Part shown: positions 29,097-37,719 of the stretch, piece by piece
Numbering within the stretch: the stretch's first letter is position 1
How the letters are laid out: each line of letters starts with the position of its first letter
NCBI GenBank assembly: GCA_945862165.1
Contig: CAMAXI010000007.1
Location: 1 to 64,000, forward strand
Reading direction: 5' to 3'
Source: Chryseobacterium gleum
Lineage (GTDB): Bacteria > Bacteroidota > Bacteroidia > Flavobacteriales_D > Crocinitomicaceae
Length of the DNA stretch: 64,000 nucleotides
The notes under the pieces: generated by a model
Told to the model about the DNA's origin: nothing
What the model saw: the letters and a program-made list of their open reading frames with translations, nothing else
Databases searched by the model: none
Made by a program: the position numbers and the translations under genes

Positions 29097-30486
29097 TGTA
29101 GTTGTTTTCCAAGAAATGTGTTAAAAGTCGAATACCGACACCTGTACCTCCTAATCCTTTGTAATTTTCTTTCGCTTCTAAGAAAGAAGGTCCTGCAATG
29201 TCTAAATGAACATAAGGTGCTTTTACGAAATGTTCTAAGAATTTACCAGCAGTGATCATTCCTGCAGTTCTTCCGCCGATATTTTTCATGTCTGCAATGG
29301 AAGACTTTAATTGATCTTTATATTCATCCCAGAATGGAAGTTGCACTACACGTTCGTGTACTTCGTTTCCAGACTCGGTTAATTTGTCTAATACTTTTTG
29401 TTTCGCGTTCCCCATCATACAGGAAGCTTTTGTTCCGATAGCTACCACTGCTGCCCCCGTTAATGTTGCAGCATCAATAACTAATTCAGGGTTGAATTTA
29501 TTGGAATATGCCAATGCATCTGCTAGGATCATACGACCTTCTGCATCTGTATTTAATACTTCAATGGTTGTTCCGTCGTACATGAGAATCACATCCCCAG
29601 GTGCATACGCATTAAGTCCTGGTCGGTTGTCTGTCGCTGGAATTAATCCAATGATATGTACCGGAAGTTTATTCAAGGCAGCAGCATAGATTGTTCCAGC
29701 CATACAAGCAGCACCAGCCATATCGCTTTTCATCAAGTCCATGGAGCTAGCTGTTGGTTTTAAACTTAAGCCACCAGTGTCGTATACAACACCTTTACCT
29801 ACTAGTACAACTGGTTTTTTATTTGTCGCGTTTTTAGGTTTGTACTCGATAACAGTAAATGTTGGTGGGTCAATAGAACCTTTGTTTACAGCAAGTAAAC
29901 CTCCCATTTTAAGTGCTTCGATTTTATTTTTCTCAAAAATTTCTACAGAAAAACCAGCGATTTCTCCAAGTGTAGCAATTTCATTCGCTAATTGTGTTGC
30001 CGTTAAAAAAGAAACAGGTTCATTCACCATGTCTCGTGCCCAAAGAACAGATTTTAGTACGTTGTTCAGGTTTGTAATTTCTTCTTTACCGAATTTCCCG
30101 ATTACAAAAATATTTTCAAGTGCATATTTTTTCTTGTCTGCATCTTTGAAGTATTTTAAGAATTGGTAGTTAGATAACGCGAAACCTTCAGCGACACTTA
30201 ATACTCCCTCTTTTTTACCAATGATGGTAATGTTTTTTTCGGTACGTGGAAGTTTTGCTCTTACATCATGCCCAGCAATGCGTAATTTTTCTTTGTTTTC
30301 ATTTTCACGAATAAAGAAAATATGTTGGTTACCAAATTTTAAGAAGTCGAAATCTTCTTTTCCTTTAACGAATTCAGCAGCTTGTTGAAAAACAAGTGGG
30401 TTTTCTGTTTCTGAAAGGGTGTTTTTTTTGTCCAATAGAAAAACGAGGCTTTCCGTTGGCGCGTAATTTTTTATTTCTTTTATCAT
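29083..30486 (-). CDS. pepA: Leucyl aminopeptidase (peptidase family M17)
   Basis: ATG at 30486 (MIKEIKNYAPTESLVFLL) is the probable start; the listed ORF begins at an upstream TTG. The 467-residue enzyme shows the M17 active-site region KGVVYDTGGLSLKPTASSMD, with metal-binding SDMAGAA downstream, and the signature NTDAEGRMILADAL. It should bind two metal ions and release N-terminal amino acids from peptides in the cytosol. It is the first gene of the pepA-pdxA pair. Confidence 0.95.
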   Translation of the reverse strand: MIKEIKNYAPTESLVFLLDKKNTLSETENPLVFQQAAEFVKGKEDFDFLKFGNQHIFFIRENENKEKLRIAGHDVRAKLPRTEKNITIIGKKEGVLSVAEGFALSNYQFLKYFKDADKKKYALENIFVIGKFGKEEITNLNNVLKSVLWARDMVNEPVSFLTATQLANEIATLGEIAGFSVEIFEKNKIEALKMGGLLAVNKGSIDPPTFTVIEYKPKNATNKKPVVLVGKGVVYDTGGLSLKPTASSMDLMKSDMAGAACMAGTIYAAALNKLPVHIIGLIPATDNRPGLNAYAPGDVILMYDGTTIEVLNTDAEGRMILADALAYSNKFNPELVIDAATLTGAAVVAIGTKASCMMGNAKQKVLDKLTESGNEVHERVVQLPFWDEYKDQLKSSIADMKNIGGRTAGMITAGKFLEHFVKAPYVHLDIAGPSFLEAKENYKGLGGTGVGIRLLTHFLENNYNGKG

Positions 30487-30520
30487 AGTAAATCTTTTTA
30501 CGAAAGTAAAGGTAATCAAA

Positions 30521-30556
30521 AGTCGTTAGACATTAGACAAAAGACATCAGACAAAA
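30521..30556. repeat. AGACAAA-type heptamer repeat, copy 2
   Basis: Four successive heptamers AGACATT, AGACAAA, AGACATC and AGACAAA sit in the intergenic DNA upstream of pepA. They are related to the run at 23158-23210. Confidence 0.55.
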
Positions 30557-30612
30557 GAAATGGGATGCATTTCATCTTTTTAATGATTCCACATGTTTTT
30601 TGAAATGAAATG

Positions 30613-30930
30613 TTAGTTGTTCGTGTTTAATTTGGTGTAGTTGTAGTAAGAAGTTGCTAAAATTCCTAGAATGATAAATGGGAAAAATGTTTGAAAATTC
30701 ACACCATCCACTGCACCATGACTGATACTTGCGAATAGGAAATTAAACGTAAATCCTGCATATGCAAGTTCTTTCAATTTGCGTGGTAATTTAGGGATGA
30801 TTATAATTAAAGCTCCTAGTACTTTGAAAATCACCAATGCATTTCCGAAGTATTCCGGATATCCAAGGTGACTGATGCCTTCTTTTGCTAATTTAGATTG
30901 TGAGGTTAGCGCCGGCATAACACCTTCCAT
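30613..30930 (-). CDS. DoxX-like membrane protein with disrupted N-terminus
   Basis: The 105-residue ORF has the DoxX-like sequence ALTSQSKLAKEGISHLGYPEYFGNALVIFKVLGAL with three to four membrane segments. Continuing the same frame upstream of its ATG gives WITTSLIFL, which looks like the missing first helix, then a TAA where relatives commonly have a codon for Tyr. Before that, an ATG-A9 tract at 30982 begins a plausible MKK start that is one base out of frame. So the gene looks 5'-damaged and may be a pseudogene, or it may start internally. It lies after the SRPBCC gene, completing an ArsR/SRPBCC/DoxX cassette. Confidence 0.65.
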   Translation of the reverse strand: MEGVMPALTSQSKLAKEGISHLGYPEYFGNALVIFKVLGALIIIIPKLPRKLKELAYAGFTFNFLFASISHGAVDGVNFQTFFPFIILGILATSYYNYTKLNTNN

Positions 30931-31011
30931 TAAAAATATTAAGCTCGTTGTAATCCATTAAATAATTTTATTTTTTTTTCATCGGTTTTATTTTTTTTGG
31001 AATAAAAATAT

Positions 31012-31506
31012 TTAAATTTTTCCATCTTCCAGCAATGTTGCCAATTCTTCAAAGGTCATTGTGATTCCTTGTTCGAAGCCCATTTCAATTAATTTATGAA
31101 TTTCTTCTTCGGAATTATAGGTGGTTTTAAATTCTACACTGGTACCAGTTTCCGTTTTTGTAAACGTGTTTTTCCCAAGAGATATTGGTAATTCCGTATT
31201 TGTATTTCCGTCCTCATCGCAAAATTCATCTTCGATAGCATAGCTTACCATTGGATCAATCTTAAGGAAGTTCATTTTCCCCCAGTGTTTTTCATTTTCA
31301 GGACTCACCATCGCGTATAACCAGTAACCACCTTCGGAAAAATGCATGGTTTTTGTTTCCGCACGCCAAGGTTTAGGAGCCCACCATTTTTCTAATGATT
31401 CACTTTCTGTGAACGCTTTCCAAACTGTTTCTAATGGTGCATTGAATTCTCGGGATACCAAAATTGATTTTTCTTGAAAATCTTTACTTACGATTGTTTT
31501 ACTCAT
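31012..31506 (-). CDS. SRPBCC/AHSA1 (START-like) domain protein
   Basis: The 164-residue protein has the SRPBCC core: SREFNAPLETVWKAFTESESLEKWWAPK at about residues 14-41, WRAETKTMHFSEGG, and a C-terminal FEQGITMTFEELATLLEDG helix. The fold binds hydrophobic ligands or resembles the Hsp90 co-chaperone Aha1; no substrate can be named. The gene follows an ArsR-type regulator, a pairing common in bacteria. Its first 82 coding bases recur exactly at 34574-34655. The coding frame itself is intact. Confidence 0.88.
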   Translation of the reverse strand: MSKTIVSKDFQEKSILVSREFNAPLETVWKAFTESESLEKWWAPKPWRAETKTMHFSEGGYWLYAMVSPENEKHWGKMNFLKIDPMVSYAIEDEFCDEDGNTNTELPISLGKNTFTKTETGTSVEFKTTYNSEEEIHKLIEMGFEQGITMTFEELATLLEDGKI

Positions 31507-31525
31507 GTTGTATTATTTAAATTGT

Positions 31526-31833
31526 TTATTTTAAGTTGTTTAATAGTTCATCTAATTGATCAAAGCGTGTTTCCCATAATTGTTGGAAAGGGGATAACCA
31601 ATCGGCAACTTCTTTCATTTTTTGAGTATTGAATTGGTAATAGATTTCTCTGCCTTGTTGTTTATGACTAACCAACTCACATTCTGCTAGTATTTTAATG
31701 TGTTTGGATACTGCTTGTCGACTGCTGTAAAATGTTCTTCTATTGCATTTGGTGTCATGGCATGAAGGGCTATTAACATTAAAATTGCTCTGCGTGTTGG
31801 GTCTGCAATGGCTTGAAATACATCTCTTCTCAT
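31526..31833 (-). pseudogene. ArsR-family HTH regulator broken by a one-base frameshift
   Basis: Two overlapping ORFs together make one ArsR protein. The 5' part from ATG 31833 reads [20 protein letters not shown]...NAIEEHFTA. The 3' part in the next frame reads [31 protein letters not shown]. The switch falls at about 31721-31725, where restoring one base would give [15 protein letters not shown], the expected recognition helix. As written, translation leaves the frame inside the DNA-binding helix, so the product would not bind DNA. Either a real mutation or a sequencing error is possible. It precedes the SRPBCC gene it would control by 19 bp. Confidence 0.85.
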
Positions 31834-31850
31834 AGTTTTGTGTATAAATG

Positions 31851-31869
31851 CAATTAATTGGTTGCGCAA
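31851..31869. promoter_or_regulatory. Candidate operator upstream of the arsR-like gene
   Basis: Two perfect palindromes, CAATTAATTG (31851-31860) and TTGCGCAA (31862-31869), lie side by side 17-36 bp before the ATG of the ArsR-like gene. ArsR regulators bind such dyads near their own promoters. No binding evidence exists here. Confidence 0.3.
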
Positions 31870-31948
31870 AATAAAACACACAAAAAATCCGCTCACCTAA
31901 TTATTGTCAACTAGTATGAGCGGATAACGTTCGTTTTCTATTTCTTAC

Positions 31949-34402
31949 TTAATCAACAATGAATGGTTGTTGCGTTGAGAAATTACTATTTGTAAAATGA
32001 ATGATATAAGCTCCTTTCGTTAAATTTGGCAGGTTCAACTGTAGGTTAGCTGTTTGTTGCACTTCTGTTTCAAATTCACATTTACCTGCAACATTGTATA
32101 TTTTAAGCTTTGTAAGTTCATTTGTAATTTTAGTGTCCGGGAAACGAATCATTAATTTTTGTCCTGCGTGAATTGGGTTTGGGAACAATTCAAGTTGTGT
32201 AATTTCTGTTTCATTCAGAGAAGAAGTTCCGTTCACCATCACAGTTGTCGTTGCTAATTCGCTCCAACATTCTCCGTTACCTACTTTTAAATGGTACGCA
32301 CCAGCCTTAGCGTTATCTGCATTTAGAATTGTTGGATTTTGTTCAGAAGAACTGAAAGGATACACTCCCGTCCATTCGTATATAGCAGCAGTAGTTGAAG
32401 TCGATAAATGAATTGTTTGTCCTGTTGTGTATGGACCATCGTTTGAAATAGTTGGTGTTGCTGGTCTTACTTTCACTGTCACTAATACAGAATCCTTCGC
32501 ACTAACACATGCACCGTTAAATGCATATACTACGAAATAACCTGAATTTGAGGTGTGAATATTTTCAATAATAGGTGTACGAACATTGCTGCTAAAGTTG
32601 TTTGGACCTTTCCATTGGTATCCAGTTGCTCCAGCTACCGAACTAGCTTCTAAGTTTATTGTTTGTCCTTCACAGTTTATGGTGTTGTACAATTCCCCTG
32701 TATGGTTAATTGCAGTTGGTTTATTGAATACATCACAACAGTTTCTAACAATTAAGGTATGACTGTAAGTCGTATCTTTTGGGTTGCTAGAAATAACTCG
32801 TAAACGATAATGATTTCCTACAGGTAGGTTCGCAGGAATTGAAAGGGTAGATGTTCCCGTAAATGTTCCACTGCCCTCGATTGCTAGTGTATCAATATTT
32901 TTAGGCGTTTCGAAACTTCCTGAAGCATCACTTAATTGGATGATAGAAGTGTTTCCGCTGTTGAAAATTCCACGAACCGAGTAGTTCAATGTCACGTCAC
33001 TTCCTAAACAAAGCGTATCCGAAGGAGTCGTTAGCGTGATTTCGTTATCTAATAATTTAATCATCCAATAATCGATGGTACCTCTTGAATTTTGAGATTT
33101 ATGAGCCGAAATATTTGAACTAGATTGTCCACCTAGTAAAATTCCATTATCACTACAACGCGTTAGGGTATAGCAGTAATCACCATCATTTCCACCGTAG
33201 GTACCGTCCCAAATTTTTGTTCCGTCTGTATTTACTTTGACAACCCAGAAATCAAACCAACCCATTTTTGCTTGACTTTTTTCACCGATTGCATTGGATC
33301 CTGATGAAGTCGCGAAAAGGTAGGTTCCATCTGTATTTTGAAGTACTTCATCCACCGTTTCTTCGCCATCACCACCGAATGTTTTGTCCCAAGTCACAGC
33401 GCCAAGCGAATCAATTTTTACCAACCAGCTGTCGTTTGATCCTCGGCAACTATCTGTTTTTTCAAAACTTATTGGAGAGCGAGAGCCACCAGCAAGTAAG
33501 AAACCGCCGTCTAATGTTTGAACAGCTGCTTTGGCATCATCTAAGCCACTACCACCATATGCTTTATCCCATTTTTTTGTTCCGTTTTCAGTGATGCGAA
33601 TTGCCCAATAATCTGCGGCCCCCATGTTGTAGTCACCACGTAAATAATCTGATTTCTCACCTCCTGCATTTGAGTAGGTTGTTCCTAAGAGTAAGTATCC
33701 ACCTGTAGTACATTTTACGATTTTTCGTAAAAAATCGGAGCTATTACTTCCATAGGTTTTGTCCCAAACTTTTATCCCAGTTGAAGTGATTTTAATGATC
33801 CAATAATCTGTTCTTAAATCTATATCTCGATTTTCTTCGGTTTTGTCTCCTGAAATACGAGAATCAGATTCACCACCCAATAAGAATCCACCATCCGGAG
33901 TTTCTACGATTGACCTTAAATCTTCATCGCGAGAACCTCCGAAAGATGCGTCCCATTGTTTAACGCCATTTGCATTGATTTTGATGACCCAATAGTCTTT
34001 TCCACCATTACCAGTTTGACTTTTATCGCCTGAAATATCCGAATCCGAATATCCACCTAGTAGGAATCCACCATCACTTGTTTCTATTACTGTTCGACAA
34101 AAATCTGTATATCTTCCACCATAGGTTTTATCCCAAATTTTTTGACCTAGTTTATTTGTTTTAACTACCCAGAAATCGACAAACCCCGTTTGACCTTTTT
34201 TGTCTTCTGTTTTATCTCCTGAAATACCTGAATAGGATAACCCAACGAATAAATAATTTTTATCTGAGGTTTCGATTACTTTGTACCCCGCATCTGCATC
34301 AGAACCACCGAAGGTTGCGTCCCATAATTTATTGGGTCTTGTTTGAGCAATCAAGGAGTTTACGGTAATAAGTAAACAGAAAATGGTGATAGTGAATTTC
34401 AT
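31949..34402 (-). CDS. Secreted repeat protein with T9SS type A sorting domain
   Basis: The 817-residue protein has a signal peptide (cleavage near SLIAQT). It then has about seven repeats of ~60 residues with the pattern KxWDKTYGGxxxDxxxxxxETxDGGFLLGGxSxSxISGDK, probably forming a beta-propeller-like domain, up to about residue 460. Ig-like and PKD-like modules with cysteine pairs follow. The last ~80 residues (LFPNPIHAGQKLMIRF to GAYIIHF) are a type A T9SS sorting domain that sends it across the outer membrane. It looks like a surface or secreted protein of unknown ligand. A TATCTTTG box lies on the minus strand at 34425-34432. Confidence 0.88.
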   Translation of the reverse strand: MKFTITIFCLLITVNSLIAQTRPNKLWDATFGGSDADAGYKVIETSDKNYLFVGLSYSGISGDKTEDKKGQTGFVDFWVVKTNKLGQKIWDKTYGGRYTDFCRTVIETSDGGFLLGGYSDSDISGDKSQTGNGGKDYWVIKINANGVKQWDASFGGSRDEDLRSIVETPDGGFLLGGESDSRISGDKTEENRDIDLRTDYWIIKITSTGIKVWDKTYGSNSSDFLRKIVKCTTGGYLLLGTTYSNAGGEKSDYLRGDYNMGAADYWAIRITENGTKKWDKAYGGSGLDDAKAAVQTLDGGFLLAGGSRSPISFEKTDSCRGSNDSWLVKIDSLGAVTWDKTFGGDGEETVDEVLQNTDGTYLFATSSGSNAIGEKSQAKMGWFDFWVVKVNTDGTKIWDGTYGGNDGDYCYTLTRCSDNGILLGGQSSSNISAHKSQNSRGTIDYWMIKLLDNEITLTTPSDTLCLGSDVTLNYSVRGIFNSGNTSIIQLSDASGSFETPKNIDTLAIEGSGTFTGTSTLSIPANLPVGNHYRLRVISSNPKDTTYSHTLIVRNCCDVFNKPTAINHTGELYNTINCEGQTINLEASSVAGATGYQWKGPNNFSSNVRTPIIENIHTSNSGYFVVYAFNGACVSAKDSVLVTVKVRPATPTISNDGPYTTGQTIHLSTSTTAAIYEWTGVYPFSSSEQNPTILNADNAKAGAYHLKVGNGECWSELATTTVMVNGTSSLNETEITQLELFPNPIHAGQKLMIRFPDTKITNELTKLKIYNVAGKCEFETEVQQTANLQLNLPNLTKGAYIIHFTNSNFSTQQPFIVD

Positions 34403-34535
34403 AGCAAAATGATTAAAGTTTTGACAAAGATAATTTTTCCATCGAAAATAATCTTTATTTATCGGGAATTAGACTTCTTTCATCGATTAACAATTGAATA
34501 GCAGTTCGCTTCCACGATACATTTACAATAAATTA

Positions 34536-34676
34536 CTAATTTTGGTGTAATGGACAAAAAGTAGGCTGTTTTTTTTCTGTGAACGCTTTCCAAACTGTTT
34601 CTAATGGTGCATTGAATTCTCGGGATACCAAAATTGATTTTTCTTGAAAATCTTTTTTGACAGTTGTTTTATGCAT
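34536..34676 (-). pseudogene. Truncated duplicate of the SRPBCC gene
   Basis: From an ATG at 34676 the frame reads MHKTTVKKDFQEKSILVSRE and on to VWKAFTE, almost identical to the start of the intact SRPBCC protein. It then runs into unrelated codons and a TAG at 34536. Bases 34574-34655 are identical to 31404-31485 over 82 positions. About 130 codons of the domain are missing, so it cannot be functional. It shows that a second SRPBCC gene, or a partial copy of the first, once stood here. Confidence 0.85.
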
Positions 34677-34695
34677 TTGCTAGCATTTATTTCTG

Positions 34696-34731
34696 TTAAA
34701 CTATTCAATACTTTTAAACTGTTGAATAGTT
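34696..34731. promoter_or_regulatory. Candidate operator upstream of the broken SRPBCC copy
   Basis: TTAAACTATTCAATA at 34696 and TTAAACTGTTGAATA at 34714 form an 18-bp-spaced direct repeat (13 of 15 identical). AACTATTCAA (34699-34708) and TTGAATAGTT (34722-34731) form a 10-bp inverted repeat across it. It lies just before the ATG at 34676. A regulator site is an inference. Confidence 0.4.
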
Positions 34732-34746
34732 ATATATGTATTTAGA

Positions 34747-35211
34747 TTAGTTATTTACGCGTTTCATCGGTGAAGTCCGACAAATCTCATATAAAACATC
34801 GAGTAAAGCTTCCGCTTGTTTTGGTGGAAACATGGAAACCAATTCTTTCTGGATTCCGTCATAATAAATCTTTAGTGTAATTAACGAGCCGTCGCAGCAT
34901 TTTACGCCATTAAACGTAAGGCTACTTACGTCACTTTTTCGGAAGTTTTTTATGAATTTTTTATACATTTTACGGCTCAATTTTCCGGTGAAGTAGCCAA
35001 TTTTGGTAGAATCTAGTTCACGCGAATTACTATTTGCAAGAAATACCGTTTCCGCATGAAGTTTAAAGGTTTTATCTGCTTTTAATTCGAGGTGATATAC
35101 AGGACAAGTTCCAAAACAATACGAAGTTTGGAAGGTGATTTTTTCGAAGATTTGAGTTCGTCCAAGTTGCGCGAATAAGCCTAACACGATAATTAATAGG
35201 TATTTTTTCAT
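34747..35211 (-). CDS. DUF6438-type exported protein
   Basis: The 154-residue protein has a signal peptide (MKKYLLIIVLGLFAQLGRTQ). It then has TSYCFGTCPVYHLELKADKTFKL, the CxGxCPxY motif and beta hairpin of the DUF6438 family. A second cysteine pair occurs at VKCCDG near residue 105. The family is found in exported Bacteroidota proteins, and no activity is known. It is a single-gene unit between the broken SRPBCC fragment and a structured intergenic stretch. Confidence 0.75.
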   Translation of the reverse strand: MKKYLLIIVLGLFAQLGRTQIFEKITFQTSYCFGTCPVYHLELKADKTFKLHAETVFLANSNSRELDSTKIGYFTGKLSRKMYKKFIKNFRKSDVSSLTFNGVKCCDGSLITLKIYYDGIQKELVSMFPPKQAEALLDVLYEICRTSPMKRVNN

Positions 35212-35289
35212 ACTGGTCTAACGAATTTAAAATGGATTCTTATTTCAAATGTAGAAATTAATTAAACGATTTTTGCTACGTATAATTTT

Positions 35290-35480
35290 TATTTTTTTTC
35301 CACCTTTTTCCATTGCCCAAAAAGGTGGAGCCAAAAAGTCTAGGCCTCTAGGAAGTAACTTTGAAAATTACGTTTAATTCACTGTCTGCACCCAAACTCA
35401 CAAACGCCTTTTGCTGATTTTTTTATTAAAAATCAGAAGGCTGGGTTCAAACAAGGGTTTGACAACGTGCATTTAAACTT
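35290..35480. repeat. Structured intergenic element with two hairpins
   Basis: The 396-bp gap before the helicase gene holds a 10-bp stem CCACCTTTTT/AAAAAGGTGG (35300-35328). It also holds an imperfect hairpin of CTGATTTTT/AAAAATCAG flanked by GCCTT/AAGGC (35406-35441). The GC distribution differs from the AT-rich spacers around it. It could be a dispersed repeat or a structured RNA; only one copy is in this window and no ORF is apparent. Confidence 0.4.
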
Positions 35481-35607
35481 ATTTTCTACTGTAACTTCCT
35501 AAATGGCCATTTTATTGCTTCGAAAAGAATTTTTTGTTCCTTAAACTAATTCATTCTTGTTTGCTATAGTTGATAATCCATAAAAACATAGTAACTTGAC
35601 ATCAATT

Positions 35608-36846
35608 ATGAAATTTACAGAATTACAATTACACGAGAGTATCCTTGAAGCGATCTCTCACATGGGGTTTGAAAATGCGACTCCAATACAAGAAAAAGCT
35701 ATTCCTACCATTCTTGAAAATAAAGATTTGATTGCTTGTGCACAGACAGGTACAGGAAAAACAGCAGCGTTTATTTTGCCGATTTTAAATAAATTAGTTG
35801 GAAAAGAAGATACAACCATCGATACATTAATCATTGTTCCTACACGGGAATTAGCCATCCAAATTGAGCAAGAAATACAAGGTTTATCGTATTTTGTTTC
35901 GGTAGGTTCACAAGCAGTTTATGGTGGAACAGATGGAAAAGACTGGGACATTCAGAAAGATGCATTAAAAAATGGAACGGATATTATTGTTGCTACACCC
36001 GGAAAATTACTTTCCCATCTAAAAATGGGGTATGTGAATTTTAAACATGTAAAACACTTAGTGTTAGACGAGGCCGATAAAATGTTAGATATGGGATTCA
36101 CGGAGGATTTAGAGCAAATTTTCTCGTATTTACCAGCCAAAAAACAAACCTTGTTATTTAGTGCTACGATGGCTCCAAAAATTCGGACACTTGCGACTAA
36201 AATTTTACATGAGCCAGAAGAAATTACCTTATCTATTTCAAAGCCTGCGCCGGGTGTTTCTCAAAATTTGTATTTGACATTTGATAATCAGAAGATTCCG
36301 GTAATAAAACATATTTTGGAATCACGACCTGAATACACAAGCATCATTATTTTTACTTCTTCGAAAAGCAAAGTTTCGGAAATAGTGCATGGTTTACGCA
36401 AAGCAGGATTCAAATCGCAAGGGATTTCTTCCAATTTGACGCAGACTGAACGCGAAGAAGTATTGATTGGTTTTCGATCTAAACGTATTCGTATTTTAGT
36501 AGCTACGGATGTGATGAGTCGCGGAATTGATATCAAAGAAATCAACATGGTTATTAATTACGATGCCCCACATGATGCGGAAGATTATGTACATCGAATT
36601 GGGAGAACAGCGCGTGCAAATACGAAAGGTGAGGCGTATACCTTAATCAATGAGAAAGACATGTTACGTATGCAAAACATCGAGAAATTGATTGAAGCAG
36701 AAATCCCACGTTGTATATTACCAGAAGCGTTAGGAGCAGGACCGGAATGGAAAGTGTCCGCTGGTGGATTTAAGCGAAAAAAGAAAAGTAGTTCTTGGAA
36801 GAAGAAAAAGAAACCCGAAGTAACTGTTAGTTCCGAATTAAAATAA
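35608..36846 (+). CDS. DEAD-box RNA helicase
   Basis: Starting at ATG 35608 (MKFTELQLHESILEAI), the 412-residue protein has all DEAD-box motifs: the Q motif ATPIQEKAIP, Walker A AQTGTGKT (residues 45-52), PTRELA, TPGK, DEAD, SAT, and HRIGRTAR in the C-terminal RecA-like domain. It ends in a basic tail (KRKKKSSSWKKKKKPE) likely to bind RNA. It should unwind RNA duplexes with ATP, for example in ribosome assembly or mRNA turnover. It ends 2 bp from the convergent MgtC-like gene with no clear terminator. Confidence 0.95.
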   Translation: MKFTELQLHESILEAISHMGFENATPIQEKAIPTILENKDLIACAQTGTGKTAAFILPILNKLVGKEDTTIDTLIIVPTRELAIQIEQEIQGLSYFVSVGSQAVYGGTDGKDWDIQKDALKNGTDIIVATPGKLLSHLKMGYVNFKHVKHLVLDEADKMLDMGFTEDLEQIFSYLPAKKQTLLFSATMAPKIRTLATKILHEPEEITLSISKPAPGVSQNLYLTFDNQKIPVIKHILESRPEYTSIIIFTSSKSKVSEIVHGLRKAGFKSQGISSNLTQTEREEVLIGFRSKRIRILVATDVMSRGIDIKEINMVINYDAPHDAEDYVHRIGRTARANTKGEAYTLINEKDMLRMQNIEKLIEAEIPRCILPEALGAGPEWKVSAGGFKRKKKSSSWKKKKKPEVTVSSELK

Positions 36847-36847
36847 T

Positions 36848-37486
36848 CTAAACATCAAAACCAAGGATAAATTTGGAACTATATAACTCTTTAACCAGAT
36901 TTTCATGATTTTGTGCTCTTCCTTGTATGGAAAAAACACAGGAATGCATGTTTTGGTTTTTGGTTTTTTTGGTGATTGACATCGTTAAATCGTAGTTTTT
37001 TATCAAGATTAATAGATCTTCTAGGTCAAATTCATTGGAATGAACAAAGGTGATATTGTATGTTTCAACTTTATTGGAGCGTTCAATTAAGCGTTGTATC
37101 CAGGTAAAACTGAGCAAAACAATCATTACAATAATTAGCGCGGCAAATGCGAATTCATACCTACCTATTCCGATGGCCATTCCGATGGCTGCGGAAATCC
37201 AGATGGTTGTTGCGGTAGTTAATCCCTTGACGTTCATTCCTTCCCGGAAAATTGCACCCGCACCTAAAAAACCGATACCAGTAACGATATTGGATGCTAC
37301 CCTGCCATCGTTGCTTATATAATTGGAAATCATAGTGAATAGGGTAGAGCCTACTGTAATTAAAATAACCGTTCTGAATCCTGCGGCCTTACTTTTATAT
37401 TCTCTTTCTGCGCCGATAATTGCACCAGCGAATAATGCAACCAAAAGTTTTGTTATTTCTTCGACGAATAAGTGGTTTCCAAACAT
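36848..37486 (-). CDS. MgtC/SapB family membrane protein
   Basis: The 212-residue protein has four to five membrane helices in its first 140 residues, with the family motifs LLVALFAGAIIGAEREYKSKAAGFRT and VTGIGFLGAGAIFREG. A C-terminal soluble domain follows that looks ACT-like in length. MgtC relatives are linked to magnesium homeostasis and, in pathogens, to control of the F-ATPase; the role here is not established. It is divergent from the HU gene with a 230-bp spacer. Confidence 0.88.
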   Translation of the reverse strand: MFGNHLFVEEITKLLVALFAGAIIGAEREYKSKAAGFRTVILITVGSTLFTMISNYISNDGRVASNIVTGIGFLGAGAIFREGMNVKGLTTATTIWISAAIGMAIGIGRYEFAFAALIIVMIVLLSFTWIQRLIERSNKVETYNITFVHSNEFDLEDLLILIKNYDLTMSITKKTKNQNMHSCVFSIQGRAQNHENLVKELYSSKFILGFDV

Positions 37487-37665
37487 GTTTTTTTTGATTA
37501 ATATACGTATAAATGTTTTAATTCAATTTTCTTTTGGATGAAAATAAGATCTAATTTTCGGATAAAGTAACGATACCGATCGTCTTCATTGGGTACATGG
37601 AAATTTAGTTGTTTTTTATAAGCGATTTTAATTCAATCATTTTACAAAAAAAATTGCTTGAATAA

Positions 37666-37698
37666 TTTGTTTTAATCGGAACATTTATTGTAACTTTA
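37666..37698 (+). promoter_or_regulatory. Promoter of the HU gene
   Basis: TTTG at 37666-37669, a 21-bp spacer and TAACTTTA at 37691-37698 match the Bacteroidota TTTG/TAnnTTTG promoter with one mismatch. It lies 21 bp before the HU start codon. Confidence 0.6.
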
Positions 37699-37719
37699 TT
37701 TTACAAAAAACTATAACCT

